Of a stretch of 64,000 bases of DNA, positions 42,626 through 50,093 are shown in pieces. The notes under the pieces were generated by a model. It ran no database searches. It had not been told where the DNA came from and worked only from the letters and a program-made list of their open reading frames with translations. The position numbers and the translations under genes are program-made. Position 1 is the stretch's first letter. Every line of letters begins with the position of its first letter. The DNA is from JBLNDJ01 sp050261515 (GTDB lineage: Bacteria > Acidobacteriota > Terriglobia > Bryobacterales > Bryobacteraceae): positions 58,599-122,598 of the forward strand of contig JBLNDJ010000051.1 of NCBI GenBank assembly GCA_050261515.1, written 5' to 3'.

Positions 42626-43734
42626 TCGTCCGGCCGTTCCTCTCCGGCCGGTTTCAGGCGCATCTCGCCGTAGATCTGCTTGAGCCGCTCCTTCATCTCT
42701 TTGTACTTCTGGAACTCCGCCAGCTCGACGCGCGCCTCCTCCAGACGCCCGGACGAACGGTACAGCGCGGCGAGGCGGTAGTGCGCGATCGCGTGCGTCG
42801 GATCGATCTTCACAGCGCGCTTCAGCAGCGGCTCGGCCTTCTCCGGCTGCTTCATCGCGATCAGCGCACGGGCGAGGCCCAGGTTCGCGTCGAGGTCGTC
42901 CGGCGCCAGCTCGACCGCCCGCGCGTAGTGCGTGTAGGCGGCCTGCGTCTCGCTGCGCTTGGCGGCGATCTCGCCGAGCCTGCACGCGGACTTTGCGTCG
43001 AACGGATTCGCCTGAAGCGCGGCCTTGTACTCACGCTCAGCCTCGAGTTCGCCGGCCGATCCCGAGGCGCCGTTCAACATTTCCGCCAGCTCGAAGTGGG
43101 CGCCGGGCACGTTCGGATCGAGCTTCAGTGCCTCGCGGTAGTGCACGATCGCGCCATCGCTGTTGCCCTGGCGCGCCAGTTCGTGCGCCATCGCCTGGTG
43201 CATCCGCGCGGATTTCGGCGCGGCCATCGAGAGAGAGAGCATCGTCTCGTCGGCCAGCTCGGAATAAATGCGGTGCGCGACGTAGAGAATATCCGGATCG
43301 GCGGGCCTGAGCCGGCGCAGCGCATTCGCCGCGCCCGCGGCCTTTTCGAGCTCGCCCGAGCCGTAGTAGATCTCGATCAGCTCCATGCCGGTCTCGACGC
43401 GGAGCTTCTCCTCCTGCAACTGCGCGAACGCCTTCTCCAGGTCGGCGCGCGCCTGCGCCAGCCGCCCGAGCCGCTTCTCCGCGAGCCCCAGCAGCGCCTG
43501 GATCTTCCACAACCCCGGCCGCAGCTTCAACGCCTGCCGCAGCTCTGCCGCCGCTTTCGCATACTCGCCCTGGAAATACAGCAGCACCCCGTAGTTGGCG
43601 CGCGCATCGGCGTTCGCGGGCTCGGCCGCGGCGAGATTCGCGTACCGGCGCGCCAGCTCGGGAGGAGGCGCGCCCGCGGGCTGGCTGAATAGGGGGGCCG
43701 CTATCGCGGCTGCGATCAGAAGTTTCAGAAGCAT
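42622..43734 (-). CDS. Secreted TPR-repeat protein
   Basis: The 370-residue protein has a signal peptide (MLLKLLIAAAIAAPLFSQ) followed by about seven tetratricopeptide repeats ('ANYGVLLYFQGEYAKAAAEL', 'IVHYREALKLDPNVPGAHFE', 'HYARAVELAPDDLDANLGLA', 'LLKRAVKIDPTHAIAHYRLA'). TPR scaffolds mediate protein contacts, here probably with the FG-GAP protein encoded next in the operon; TPR/ASPIC pairs are common in this phylum. No strong ribosome-binding site is visible, and a hairpin lies between it and the TonB receptor gene. Confidence 0.88.
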   Translation of the reverse strand: MLLKLLIAAAIAAPLFSQPAGAPPPELARRYANLAAAEPANADARANYGVLLYFQGEYAKAAAELRQALKLRPGLWKIQALLGLAEKRLGRLAQARADLEKAFAQLQEEKLRVETGMELIEIYYGSGELEKAAGAANALRRLRPADPDILYVAHRIYSELADETMLSLSMAAPKSARMHQAMAHELARQGNSDGAIVHYREALKLDPNVPGAHFELAEMLNGASGSAGELEAEREYKAALQANPFDAKSACRLGEIAAKRSETQAAYTHYARAVELAPDDLDANLGLARALIAMKQPEKAEPLLKRAVKIDPTHAIAHYRLAALYRSSGRLEEARVELAEFQKYKEMKERLKQIYGEMRLKPAGEERPDE

Positions 43735-43747
43735 GTTGTCGCCATGC

Positions 43748-43780
43748 GGGGCGGACCCGGGGGTTCGATAGGTCCGCCCC
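43748..43780. promoter_or_regulatory. Intra-operon hairpin after the TonB receptor gene
   Basis: GGGGCGGACC (43748-43757) and GGTCCGCCCC (43771-43780) form a perfect 10-base stem with a 13-base loop in the 66-base gap between the receptor stop and the TPR start. There is no U-tract. It could protect the receptor mRNA 3' end or attenuate downstream expression. Confidence 0.6.
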
Positions 43781-43800
43781 AGCGTTACATCCCGGTCAGA

Positions 43801-46800
43801 CTAAAAAGAGAACCGGGCTCCAAGTTGAATGTTGCGGCCGTTCACCGTGACTCCGGTGATCTTGCCCACGCTGGGATCCTTCTCGCCGCTGGCCAGCGCG
43901 GCCGGATTCAGGTTGGCGTTCGGCTGCCCGAAGCTGGGGTGGTTGAGCACGTTCGCCGCGTCGAAGCGCAGTTGCAGCTTGAACCGCTCCGCTCTCGGCA
44001 TGGTGAACGTCTTCCCCAACGAGAAGTCTACGTCGGAAAGCTTCGGCCCACGCAGCGAATTCCTGCGCTCGGTGCCGTAGGTGAGGTCGGCCGGCTGCGC
44101 AAAGGCAAGCTGGTTGAACCATTCGTTGATCGTGGGATTCGAAATGCTCGGATCCCCGACCCGGTTCGGATACCAGTTGCCCGCCTGCGATCCGAGGCCG
44201 TTGTTGGAGGCCATCGTGACCGTGTACGGCGCGCCGGATTGAGCGATGAAAATCGCCGAAGTCTGCCAGCCTCCCAGGACGGCTTTCAGCGCCGCGTTTC
44301 CCTTGGGGGACGGCAGCTCGTAAATCACCGCGCCCTTCCACATGTGCGGGACGTCGAAGTTCGAGTACCCGTAGTTGGCGGACGGATCGTAAGCGTTCTG
44401 GTAGGGCTGCGCCCCGCCGCGGCCGCCCCAGCCCGACGAGCTCTGGTCGTCCATCATGCGAGACCAGGTGTAGTTCGTGTCGAAGCTGAGACCGCGCGTG
44501 AAGCGCTTGCGGAAGGACACCTGCAACGCCCGGTAGTTCGAAACGGCGTTGTAGGTGTTGCTGCCGAGGTTGCCGTACTGCGGGAACGGCCGCCCGGCGT
44601 TGCCCTGGCCCAGGTTCTGCTGCGGCACCTGGTTGCGGTCCACCGGGAACGACAGGTTGTAGCCGTGGCTGCCCACGTAGGCCGCCTCGATCACCATGTC
44701 GCGCCCGAACTGCCGCTGCGCGCTGGCGGACCACTGCAAAATGCGCGCGGCCGGGCTATTGTAGGGCTGATAAGGAATGCCGCCCTGGCCGTTATAGGCG
44801 CCCGGATCGCGCGAGGCTTGAATGAACGGCAGTCCCGCGCCATCGCCCGACAGAATCGCCACGGGAACGGGGTTCACAATATCGGCCGTGATGTTCCCCG
44901 TGGAGTTGCTGCCGAAGCCCATGCCGGCGCCGTAACTATCGAGGCTCCAGCCGTAAGCGTACTGGCCGAAGCCGCCGCGGATCACCCAGTTCGAAGTGGG
45001 CGACCACGCCAGGCCCACGCGCGGCAGGAAGATCTTCCTGTCCGACTGCTCGAGCTGCTTGCGCCCGTTCAGCGGCGCAAACCACACCGCGCCCGGCGTG
45101 TTCGTAACCGGGTTCATAAACGTTGGGTCGAAGCTGCCCGCATTGTTGCGCAGCTCGCTCCAGCCGCCGTGATACTCGTAGCGAAGGCCGAGGTTCAACG
45201 TCAGGTTCGGCTTCAGCTTGAAGTCGTCCTGGAAGAACACCTGCGGGCTCTTGGAGCGCGCGTAGGACATCGGCTGCAGCAGCGCGTTCCACGCCTGAAC
45301 CTGCCCGAGCAGGAAGTCCGCGTATCCAACGTTGCTGTTCGTGAAGACGCCGGTGAAGGTGAACTGGCCCGAGACCATGTTGCCCCACGGAGTGGAGTTG
45401 TCCCGGAACATCAGCACCTCGCCGCCGAAATGCAGGATATGGCGGCCGCGGATCATCGTCACCACGTCCGACGGCTCGAAGCTGTGCTCGATGTAGATCG
45501 AGTTCGACTGCGGCTGGAGCGTGTTGTTGCCCGCGATGCCCTGGATATTGATGTTCGGGTAGATGTCGGCCTTGGCGTACCGCAGCCCGAGCTTCTCCGG
45601 ATAGCCCTTGCCGATGCTCATCGGCTGGAACCAGTTGCCCTGCTTGGTGTAGCCGAAGCGGAACTCGTTCACCGTGGTCGGGCTGAAGGTATGGACGTCG
45701 GAAATCTGCGCGTTGTAGCTGTCCACGTCGCCGTGCTGGCAGTTCAACGGGCAGCTCGTGTTGTCGTAAAACGCGTTGTTATCGCGCTGCGTGATCGAGA
45801 ACGTAATGCGGTTGTTATCGCTCACGGTGTAGTCGATCCGCCCGAACTCCTTGATGAACGGGTTCACGTTGTTGGCGGCGTACAGATAGTTGTTCTGGAT
45901 GCCGGGCTGGTTGGCGACCGGGTAATCCTTCTGGATGTTCGCCGCTACCGAATCCCACCGGTCCTGCGGGATCTGGTTGTTCGGGAACGGCTGCCCGTTG
46001 GTCGGATCGTAGATCACCGGGAAGGCCGGATCCGAGAAATCGCCCCGCTTCATCGCGTCGGTCGGGACGCTGGCGAAGGCTGTCGTGCCTTGCGGGTTCA
46101 CGATCTTGTCCAGGTTGAAGTAGAAGAACATGCGGTTCTTCAAGATCGGCCCGGAGATCGACCCGCCGAAGTTGTCGTAACGCTGCCGGGCGACCTTCGT
46201 GTCGAAGAAGCTCCGCGCGTTCAGCGCGTCGTTCTGGAAATACTCGTAGGCGGAACCGTGCCACTGGTTCGTGCCGCCCTTGCTGATCTGGTTGAAGACC
46301 GCGCCGCCGATGCCGTACTGCGCCGAGAAGCTCGACGTGTTGACCTGGAGTTCCTGCACGGACTCGAAGATCGACGTGTCCACGTTGGCGCTGTGGGGCA
46401 GCGTGGTCGAGGCCCCGTCGGCGAGGAAGTTGGCGTAGTAGGGCATGTTTCCGTTCACGGAAATGCCCGTGCCGGGGTTCGACGCCCCTTGGCTGGCCGA
46501 TGGAGCGCCCGAGGCGCCCGGCAGCAGCTTCATGAAGTTGACCCAGCTCTGGCCGACGTTCGGCATCTCAGACATGGTCTGCGATTGCAGCGAGATGCTC
46601 TGCTCGCCCGTTTCGGTTTTGAGGATGGGCGCTTCTGCAACGATCTCCACCTGCTGCTGCATCGCTCCTACGGCCAACTGCGCGTCTACCGTGATCACGC
46701 CCACGTTGAGCGTGATGCCGTCGCGCACGACCTTGTTGAAGCCTTCCTTGCTGAAGGTGACCCTGTAACGGCCGGGAAGGATCGAAGCGGTGTCGTAAAG

Positions 46801-47013
46801 GCCCGCCTCGTTGGTGACCAGTTCTCTGACAACCCCGGTTCCGGTATTGAGAATAGTAACGGTGACACCCGGCATCACCGACCCTGAGGAGTCGGTGACC
46901 GTGCCGCGAATGTCGCCTGAGTTGGTATTCTGCGCGAGGCCGGTAGCAGCCAGGCACAGAATCAACGCCGCGACGAGCGCGAGCCGTTGAATTCCCACAA
47001 CTCCCTTTCGCAT
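43801..47013 (-). CDS. Oar-like TonB-dependent outer-membrane receptor
   Basis: The 1070-residue protein starts at ATG 47013, with AAAGGAG in the leader. A signal peptide (~1-28, ending GLAQ) precedes a carboxypeptidase-regulatory beta-sandwich ('GDIRGTVTDSSGSVMPGVTV', ~33-110). The plug follows with 'ILKTETGEQSISLQSQTM', then a long beta-barrel ending in the outer-membrane signature '...IQLGARFSF' with terminal Phe. It lacks a recognisable TonB box by eye. Receptors of this type import large substrates, and the operon downstream (TPR, FG-GAP, two GH30) points to oligosaccharides. No SusD partner is present. A membrane malectin protein is encoded divergently. Confidence 0.93.
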   Translation of the reverse strand: MRKGVVGIQRLALVAALILCLAATGLAQNTNSGDIRGTVTDSSGSVMPGVTVTILNTGTGVVRELVTNEAGLYDTASILPGRYRVTFSKEGFNKVVRDGITLNVGVITVDAQLAVGAMQQQVEIVAEAPILKTETGEQSISLQSQTMSEMPNVGQSWVNFMKLLPGASGAPSASQGASNPGTGISVNGNMPYYANFLADGASTTLPHSANVDTSIFESVQELQVNTSSFSAQYGIGGAVFNQISKGGTNQWHGSAYEYFQNDALNARSFFDTKVARQRYDNFGGSISGPILKNRMFFYFNLDKIVNPQGTTAFASVPTDAMKRGDFSDPAFPVIYDPTNGQPFPNNQIPQDRWDSVAANIQKDYPVANQPGIQNNYLYAANNVNPFIKEFGRIDYTVSDNNRITFSITQRDNNAFYDNTSCPLNCQHGDVDSYNAQISDVHTFSPTTVNEFRFGYTKQGNWFQPMSIGKGYPEKLGLRYAKADIYPNINIQGIAGNNTLQPQSNSIYIEHSFEPSDVVTMIRGRHILHFGGEVLMFRDNSTPWGNMVSGQFTFTGVFTNSNVGYADFLLGQVQAWNALLQPMSYARSKSPQVFFQDDFKLKPNLTLNLGLRYEYHGGWSELRNNAGSFDPTFMNPVTNTPGAVWFAPLNGRKQLEQSDRKIFLPRVGLAWSPTSNWVIRGGFGQYAYGWSLDSYGAGMGFGSNSTGNITADIVNPVPVAILSGDGAGLPFIQASRDPGAYNGQGGIPYQPYNSPAARILQWSASAQRQFGRDMVIEAAYVGSHGYNLSFPVDRNQVPQQNLGQGNAGRPFPQYGNLGSNTYNAVSNYRALQVSFRKRFTRGLSFDTNYTWSRMMDDQSSSGWGGRGGAQPYQNAYDPSANYGYSNFDVPHMWKGAVIYELPSPKGNAALKAVLGGWQTSAIFIAQSGAPYTVTMASNNGLGSQAGNWYPNRVGDPSISNPTINEWFNQLAFAQPADLTYGTERRNSLRGPKLSDVDFSLGKTFTMPRAERFKLQLRFDAANVLNHPSFGQPNANLNPAALASGEKDPSVGKITGVTVNGRNIQLGARFSF

Positions 47014-47181
47014 TTTCACTCCTTTGTTTAAACTCGGCTCGGATGGCTGCACAAAATTCGGCCAATGGCTTGACCCACCCACCTAAGCTGTAAAGGAGCC
47101 TAAGGCGTACCCAGGCGCGGGTGTAGTATCTTCCCGTTATCTGCCGCGGCGAAACGCTGGGGACGCTTTTGTATCAACGGC

Positions 47182-47247
47182 GTACACGAAAATGTACGGG
47201 CGTTACCGTACATGTCGGGGTCATTTTGGACAAGTACGTGATATAAT
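47182..47247 (+). promoter_or_regulatory. TGTAC/GTACA inverted repeats and -10 box before the malectin gene
   Basis: Half-sites GTACA (47182-47186), TGTAC (47193-47197) and GTACA (47208-47212) are spaced about one DNA turn apart. TGTACGG/CCGTACA (47193-47199/47206-47212) is a perfect inverted repeat. A consensus TATAAT at 47242-47247 lies 10 bases before ATG 47258, so the leader would be nearly absent. No good -35 is seen, which suggests activator dependence. The remainder of 47014-47181 holds no recognisable signal. Confidence 0.5.
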
Positions 47248-47257
47248 CCCGTGCGGA

Positions 47258-48736
47258 ATGCGGGCGGCAAACGGGGTTTCCGCGGATCAGGTTCGAGCCG
47301 AGATTAACTCCATACTCGCCGCTCCGGCGTTCACCCGTTCCCCCCGCCTCGGACGGCTTCTCACCTATCTCTGCACGAAAGCCCTGGCCGGGGAATCGGC
47401 GCAAATCAAGGAATACGCGATCGGAGTGGACGTGATGGACCGGCCGGCGACGTTCGACCCGGCCGAGGATGCCATCGCCCGCGTGGAAGTGCACCGGCTC
47501 CGCAAGCGCCTGCGGGAGTATTACGAAAAGGAGGGCGCGGCCGACCGGGTCCAGATCGTCATCCCGAACGGCCAGTACGTGCCGGTGTTCCTGCCGGGCG
47601 CTCCGGAGCGCGGGAAGGCGGCCCCGCCGCGGGGGGCCGTGCCGGGGCCGCGCCGCTTGTGGCCGTGGCTGCTCGGCGTTGCCGCGCTGGCGCTCGTGGT
47701 TACGGCCGCGTTCCTGCTGAAAGACCGCGCGCCGGCCTCGGGCGGCGCTCCCGCGCTTACGCCAGCGCCCGTCGCGGGTTCAACCGCGATCCGGCTGGCA
47801 TGCGGCCAGGCGCAGCCCCGTCGCGACCGGCTGGGCCAGCAGTGGCTCCAGGATCAGTTCTTCGAAGGCGGAACCGCCATCGAGCAGCAGCCCAAGCGCT
47901 TCATCGCCCGCGCGTTCGACCAGAGGCTGTTCGATTTCGCCCGCACGGGAGACTTCAGCTATCACATCCCGCTGGCGCGCGGGAACTACGAGATGCGCCT
48001 GTACTTCGTCGAGACCGTGTATGGCGAGGGCGCGCCTGGAGGCGGGGGCGAGATCAGCCGCATCTGCGACATCTTCGTGAACGGCCGCCCGGCGATCACA
48101 GCCTTCGACATCGTTTCCGACGCCGGCGAGCCTTTCGTCGCCGACGTGCGCGCCATCAAGAACCTCTCGCCCGCCGCCGACGGCAAGCTGCACGTGCGCT
48201 TCGTCAGCCGGCGCGAACAGGCGCGGCTGAGTGCGATCGAGATCGTGCCCGCGCCCCCCGGCCTGCACAATCCCGTGCGGCTCTATTTCGATGACGCGCA
48301 GTTCACCGACTCGGCCGGGCATACCTGGCTCCCGGCGTCGTACGTCAGCGGCGGCCAGATTTCCCGGCACGCGCAGACGGTCTCCGGCGCGAAGGACCCC
48401 GAGCTCTACAATGTCGAACGCTTCGGGCATTTCTCGTTCGCGATTCCGGTCGATGCCGGGACCTACGCCCTGACGCTGCACTTCGTCGAGGAGTATCTCG
48501 GGCCGGGCAACCCCGCGGCGGGCGGCATCGGCGAGCGCCGGTTCGACGTAATCTGCAACGGAAGCGCGCTGCTCCGGAACTTTGACATTTATAGGGAAGT
48601 GGGCGCGAACCGCGTTCTGACGAAGACCTTCCATGGCCTGAAGCCGAACGGCCTGGGCAAGCTGCAAATCGACTTCGTGCCGATCCACAACTACCCCTCG
48701 CTCTATGCGCTCGAAGTAGTGGACGAGAGCCGGTAA
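47258..48736 (+). CDS. Membrane protein with cytoplasmic regulator-like domain and two malectin domains
   Basis: From ATG 47258 the protein has 492 residues. The cytoplasmic part (~1-105) carries 'SPRLGRLLTYLCTKALAG', 'QIKEYAIGVDVMDRP', 'DPAEDAIARVEVHRLRKRL' and 'VQIVIPNGQYVPVF'. This block is found at the N terminus of many acidobacterial proteins ahead of sensor or TolB-like domains; it is basic and may bind DNA, but its function is not proven to my knowledge. One transmembrane helix follows ('LWPWLLGVAALALVVTAAFL'). Two malectin-like domains then lie outside ('YHIPLARGNYEMRLYFVETV' and 'FAIPVDAGTYALTLHFVEEY'), which bind di- or oligosaccharides. It is divergent from the TonB receptor operon. 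I infer a sugar sensor-regulator. An upstream ATG at 47192 is an alternative start. Confidence 0.8.
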   Translation: MRAANGVSADQVRAEINSILAAPAFTRSPRLGRLLTYLCTKALAGESAQIKEYAIGVDVMDRPATFDPAEDAIARVEVHRLRKRLREYYEKEGAADRVQIVIPNGQYVPVFLPGAPERGKAAPPRGAVPGPRRLWPWLLGVAALALVVTAAFLLKDRAPASGGAPALTPAPVAGSTAIRLACGQAQPRRDRLGQQWLQDQFFEGGTAIEQQPKRFIARAFDQRLFDFARTGDFSYHIPLARGNYEMRLYFVETVYGEGAPGGGGEISRICDIFVNGRPAITAFDIVSDAGEPFVADVRAIKNLSPAADGKLHVRFVSRREQARLSAIEIVPAPPGLHNPVRLYFDDAQFTDSAGHTWLPASYVSGGQISRHAQTVSGAKDPELYNVERFGHFSFAIPVDAGTYALTLHFVEEYLGPGNPAAGGIGERRFDVICNGSALLRNFDIYREVGANRVLTKTFHGLKPNGLGKLQIDFVPIHNYPSLYALEVVDESR

Positions 48737-48738
48737 CC

Positions 48739-48788
48739 GAAAAGGGGACAGACCCCTTTTTGCGGAAAAAGGGGTCTGTCCCCTTTTC
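48739..48788. repeat. Long perfect palindrome (bidirectional terminator or dispersed REP/MITE-like element)
   Basis: Bases 48739-48761 pair perfectly with 48766-48788: a 23-base stem with a four-base loop. Each arm contains GGGGACAGACCCC or its complement, flanked by runs of A and T. It fills the whole gap between two convergent genes, and the T-runs make it a good terminator both ways. From general knowledge, very similar 'ggggacagacccc' palindromes are dispersed in many copies in several bacterial phyla, often with REP-associated transposases. None is encoded here. Confidence 0.85.
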
Positions 48789-49969
48789 TAGATCAGCGGC
48801 ACCGCAATCTCGGCGCCTTTCCGCTCGGCCGAAACGTACGCGGCGTAGATGGTCGTCGTCGTATCGAGCGCCAGCGCCAAGCCCGACTGTGGCTCGCGGC
48901 CCGTGGCGGCGCACTCCAGAAAATCCTGCATCTCGGCCTGGTACCCCATGCTCCAGTGCTCGCCCGGCGCCGCGGGGGTCCAGCCTTCCTGCGTGCTGAT
49001 TTTTTCCATCAGATAGATGCCGTCAAACTGCGGGCCGCTGGGGTTGTAGATCTCCATCGTGTCGGTGGGGCTCAGGCGGCACCGCGCGCGATGGTTGTTG
49101 GCGAACACCTCGACGTAATCGTAGATGCCGCCCAGCACGACTTCGCTCGTCACCACGTCGCCCGCCGTGCCGTCCTCGAAAACGACGTGCATCCATCCGC
49201 AGTCTTCGATGTCCAGATAGTCCGTGCGCAGAAAGCCTTTGTCTTCGTACCCCGGCAGGCGGGTCAGCTCATGCGTGCGGGCCGACACCGCCGACGGACG
49301 GATCGGTTTGCCGTTTCGCGCGATCCCTTCCCGCCGTTTCAGATAGAGCAGCGCCGTCAGCGGATGGCATCCCTTCCCGATCAGCGACCCGCCGCCGCCG
49401 AACTTCCAGATGCCGTATACCGGAGACGCCGAGCCCTTGTGCGACTCCTCGCCCAGCATCCGCAGGATCTGCGCGCCCGACTTCTCGACGACCTCCCGCT
49501 CCTTCTGAACCGCCGGCGCGTAGACGAAATTCTCCGCGTAGCCGAAGAGCTTTCCGCCGCCCGCCACCGCGTCCGCGATCTCGCGCAGGCTATCGAGCAC
49601 GGCCTCGAGCATGCGCTCCTTCGGGTACCGGTTGCCGCGGAAGCTCTCGTCGTCAGCGGGGCCGAAGAACCCCGTCAGCGGCTTCTCGACGACGACGTGC
49701 TTGCCGGCCTTCGCCGCCGCGACGATGCCTTCCTTGTGCGCGTAGGGCGGGGAACAGACGTCGAGCAGATCGACGTGCTCCAGCATCCGCTCGACCGAAT
49801 CGTAAGCCGGGATTCCGTGCGCTTTGCCGAACGCCGCGCGCCGCTCCGGCCGCAGCGACGTCACACCCGCGATCTCGACTTCGACGCCGAACACGCGCCG
49901 CAGGCACTCCACATGAAATCCGCCGGCCATACCCACACCGGCCACTCCCACACGAATCTTCGATGCCAT
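48788..49969 (-). CDS. Gfo/Idh/MocA-family NAD(P)-dependent oxidoreductase
   Basis: The 393-residue protein has an N-terminal Rossmann motif ('IRVGVAGVGMAGGFHVECL', 5-23), 'DLLDVCSPPYAHKEGIVAAA', the catalytic 'VVVEKPLTG' lysine and a C-terminal alpha/beta domain with 'GGGGSLIGKGCHPLTALLYL'. These enzymes act on cyclic polyols or sugars (inositol, glucose, sugar acids). No signal peptide is present, unlike some relatives in this phylum. It is a single gene, separated from the sulfur operon by about 120 bases and convergent with the malectin gene. Confidence 0.92.
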   Translation of the reverse strand: MASKIRVGVAGVGMAGGFHVECLRRVFGVEVEIAGVTSLRPERRAAFGKAHGIPAYDSVERMLEHVDLLDVCSPPYAHKEGIVAAAKAGKHVVVEKPLTGFFGPADDESFRGNRYPKERMLEAVLDSLREIADAVAGGGKLFGYAENFVYAPAVQKEREVVEKSGAQILRMLGEESHKGSASPVYGIWKFGGGGSLIGKGCHPLTALLYLKRREGIARNGKPIRPSAVSARTHELTRLPGYEDKGFLRTDYLDIEDCGWMHVVFEDGTAGDVVTSEVVLGGIYDYVEVFANNHRARCRLSPTDTMEIYNPSGPQFDGIYLMEKISTQEGWTPAAPGEHWSMGYQAEMQDFLECAATGREPQSGLALALDTTTTIYAAYVSAERKGAEIAVPLI

Positions 49970-50093
49970 TAAATGTGTTCTCCAGGCGGCAATCTCGAAC
50001 AGCGGCGCAAAAGTCCGCGTTCGAAGCCGGCGCCGCGCCGGCCACCCGCGCCCAGGCGGGTCATTTTAGCACGCGGCACGTTTCGGCCGGCGT

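Noticed and set aside
43744..46887. 1047-codon open frame on the + strand
   Set aside because: Shadow of the TonB receptor; composition is Arg/Val/Leu/Glu-rich and the reverse strand has the signal peptide, CarboxypepD_reg and barrel end.
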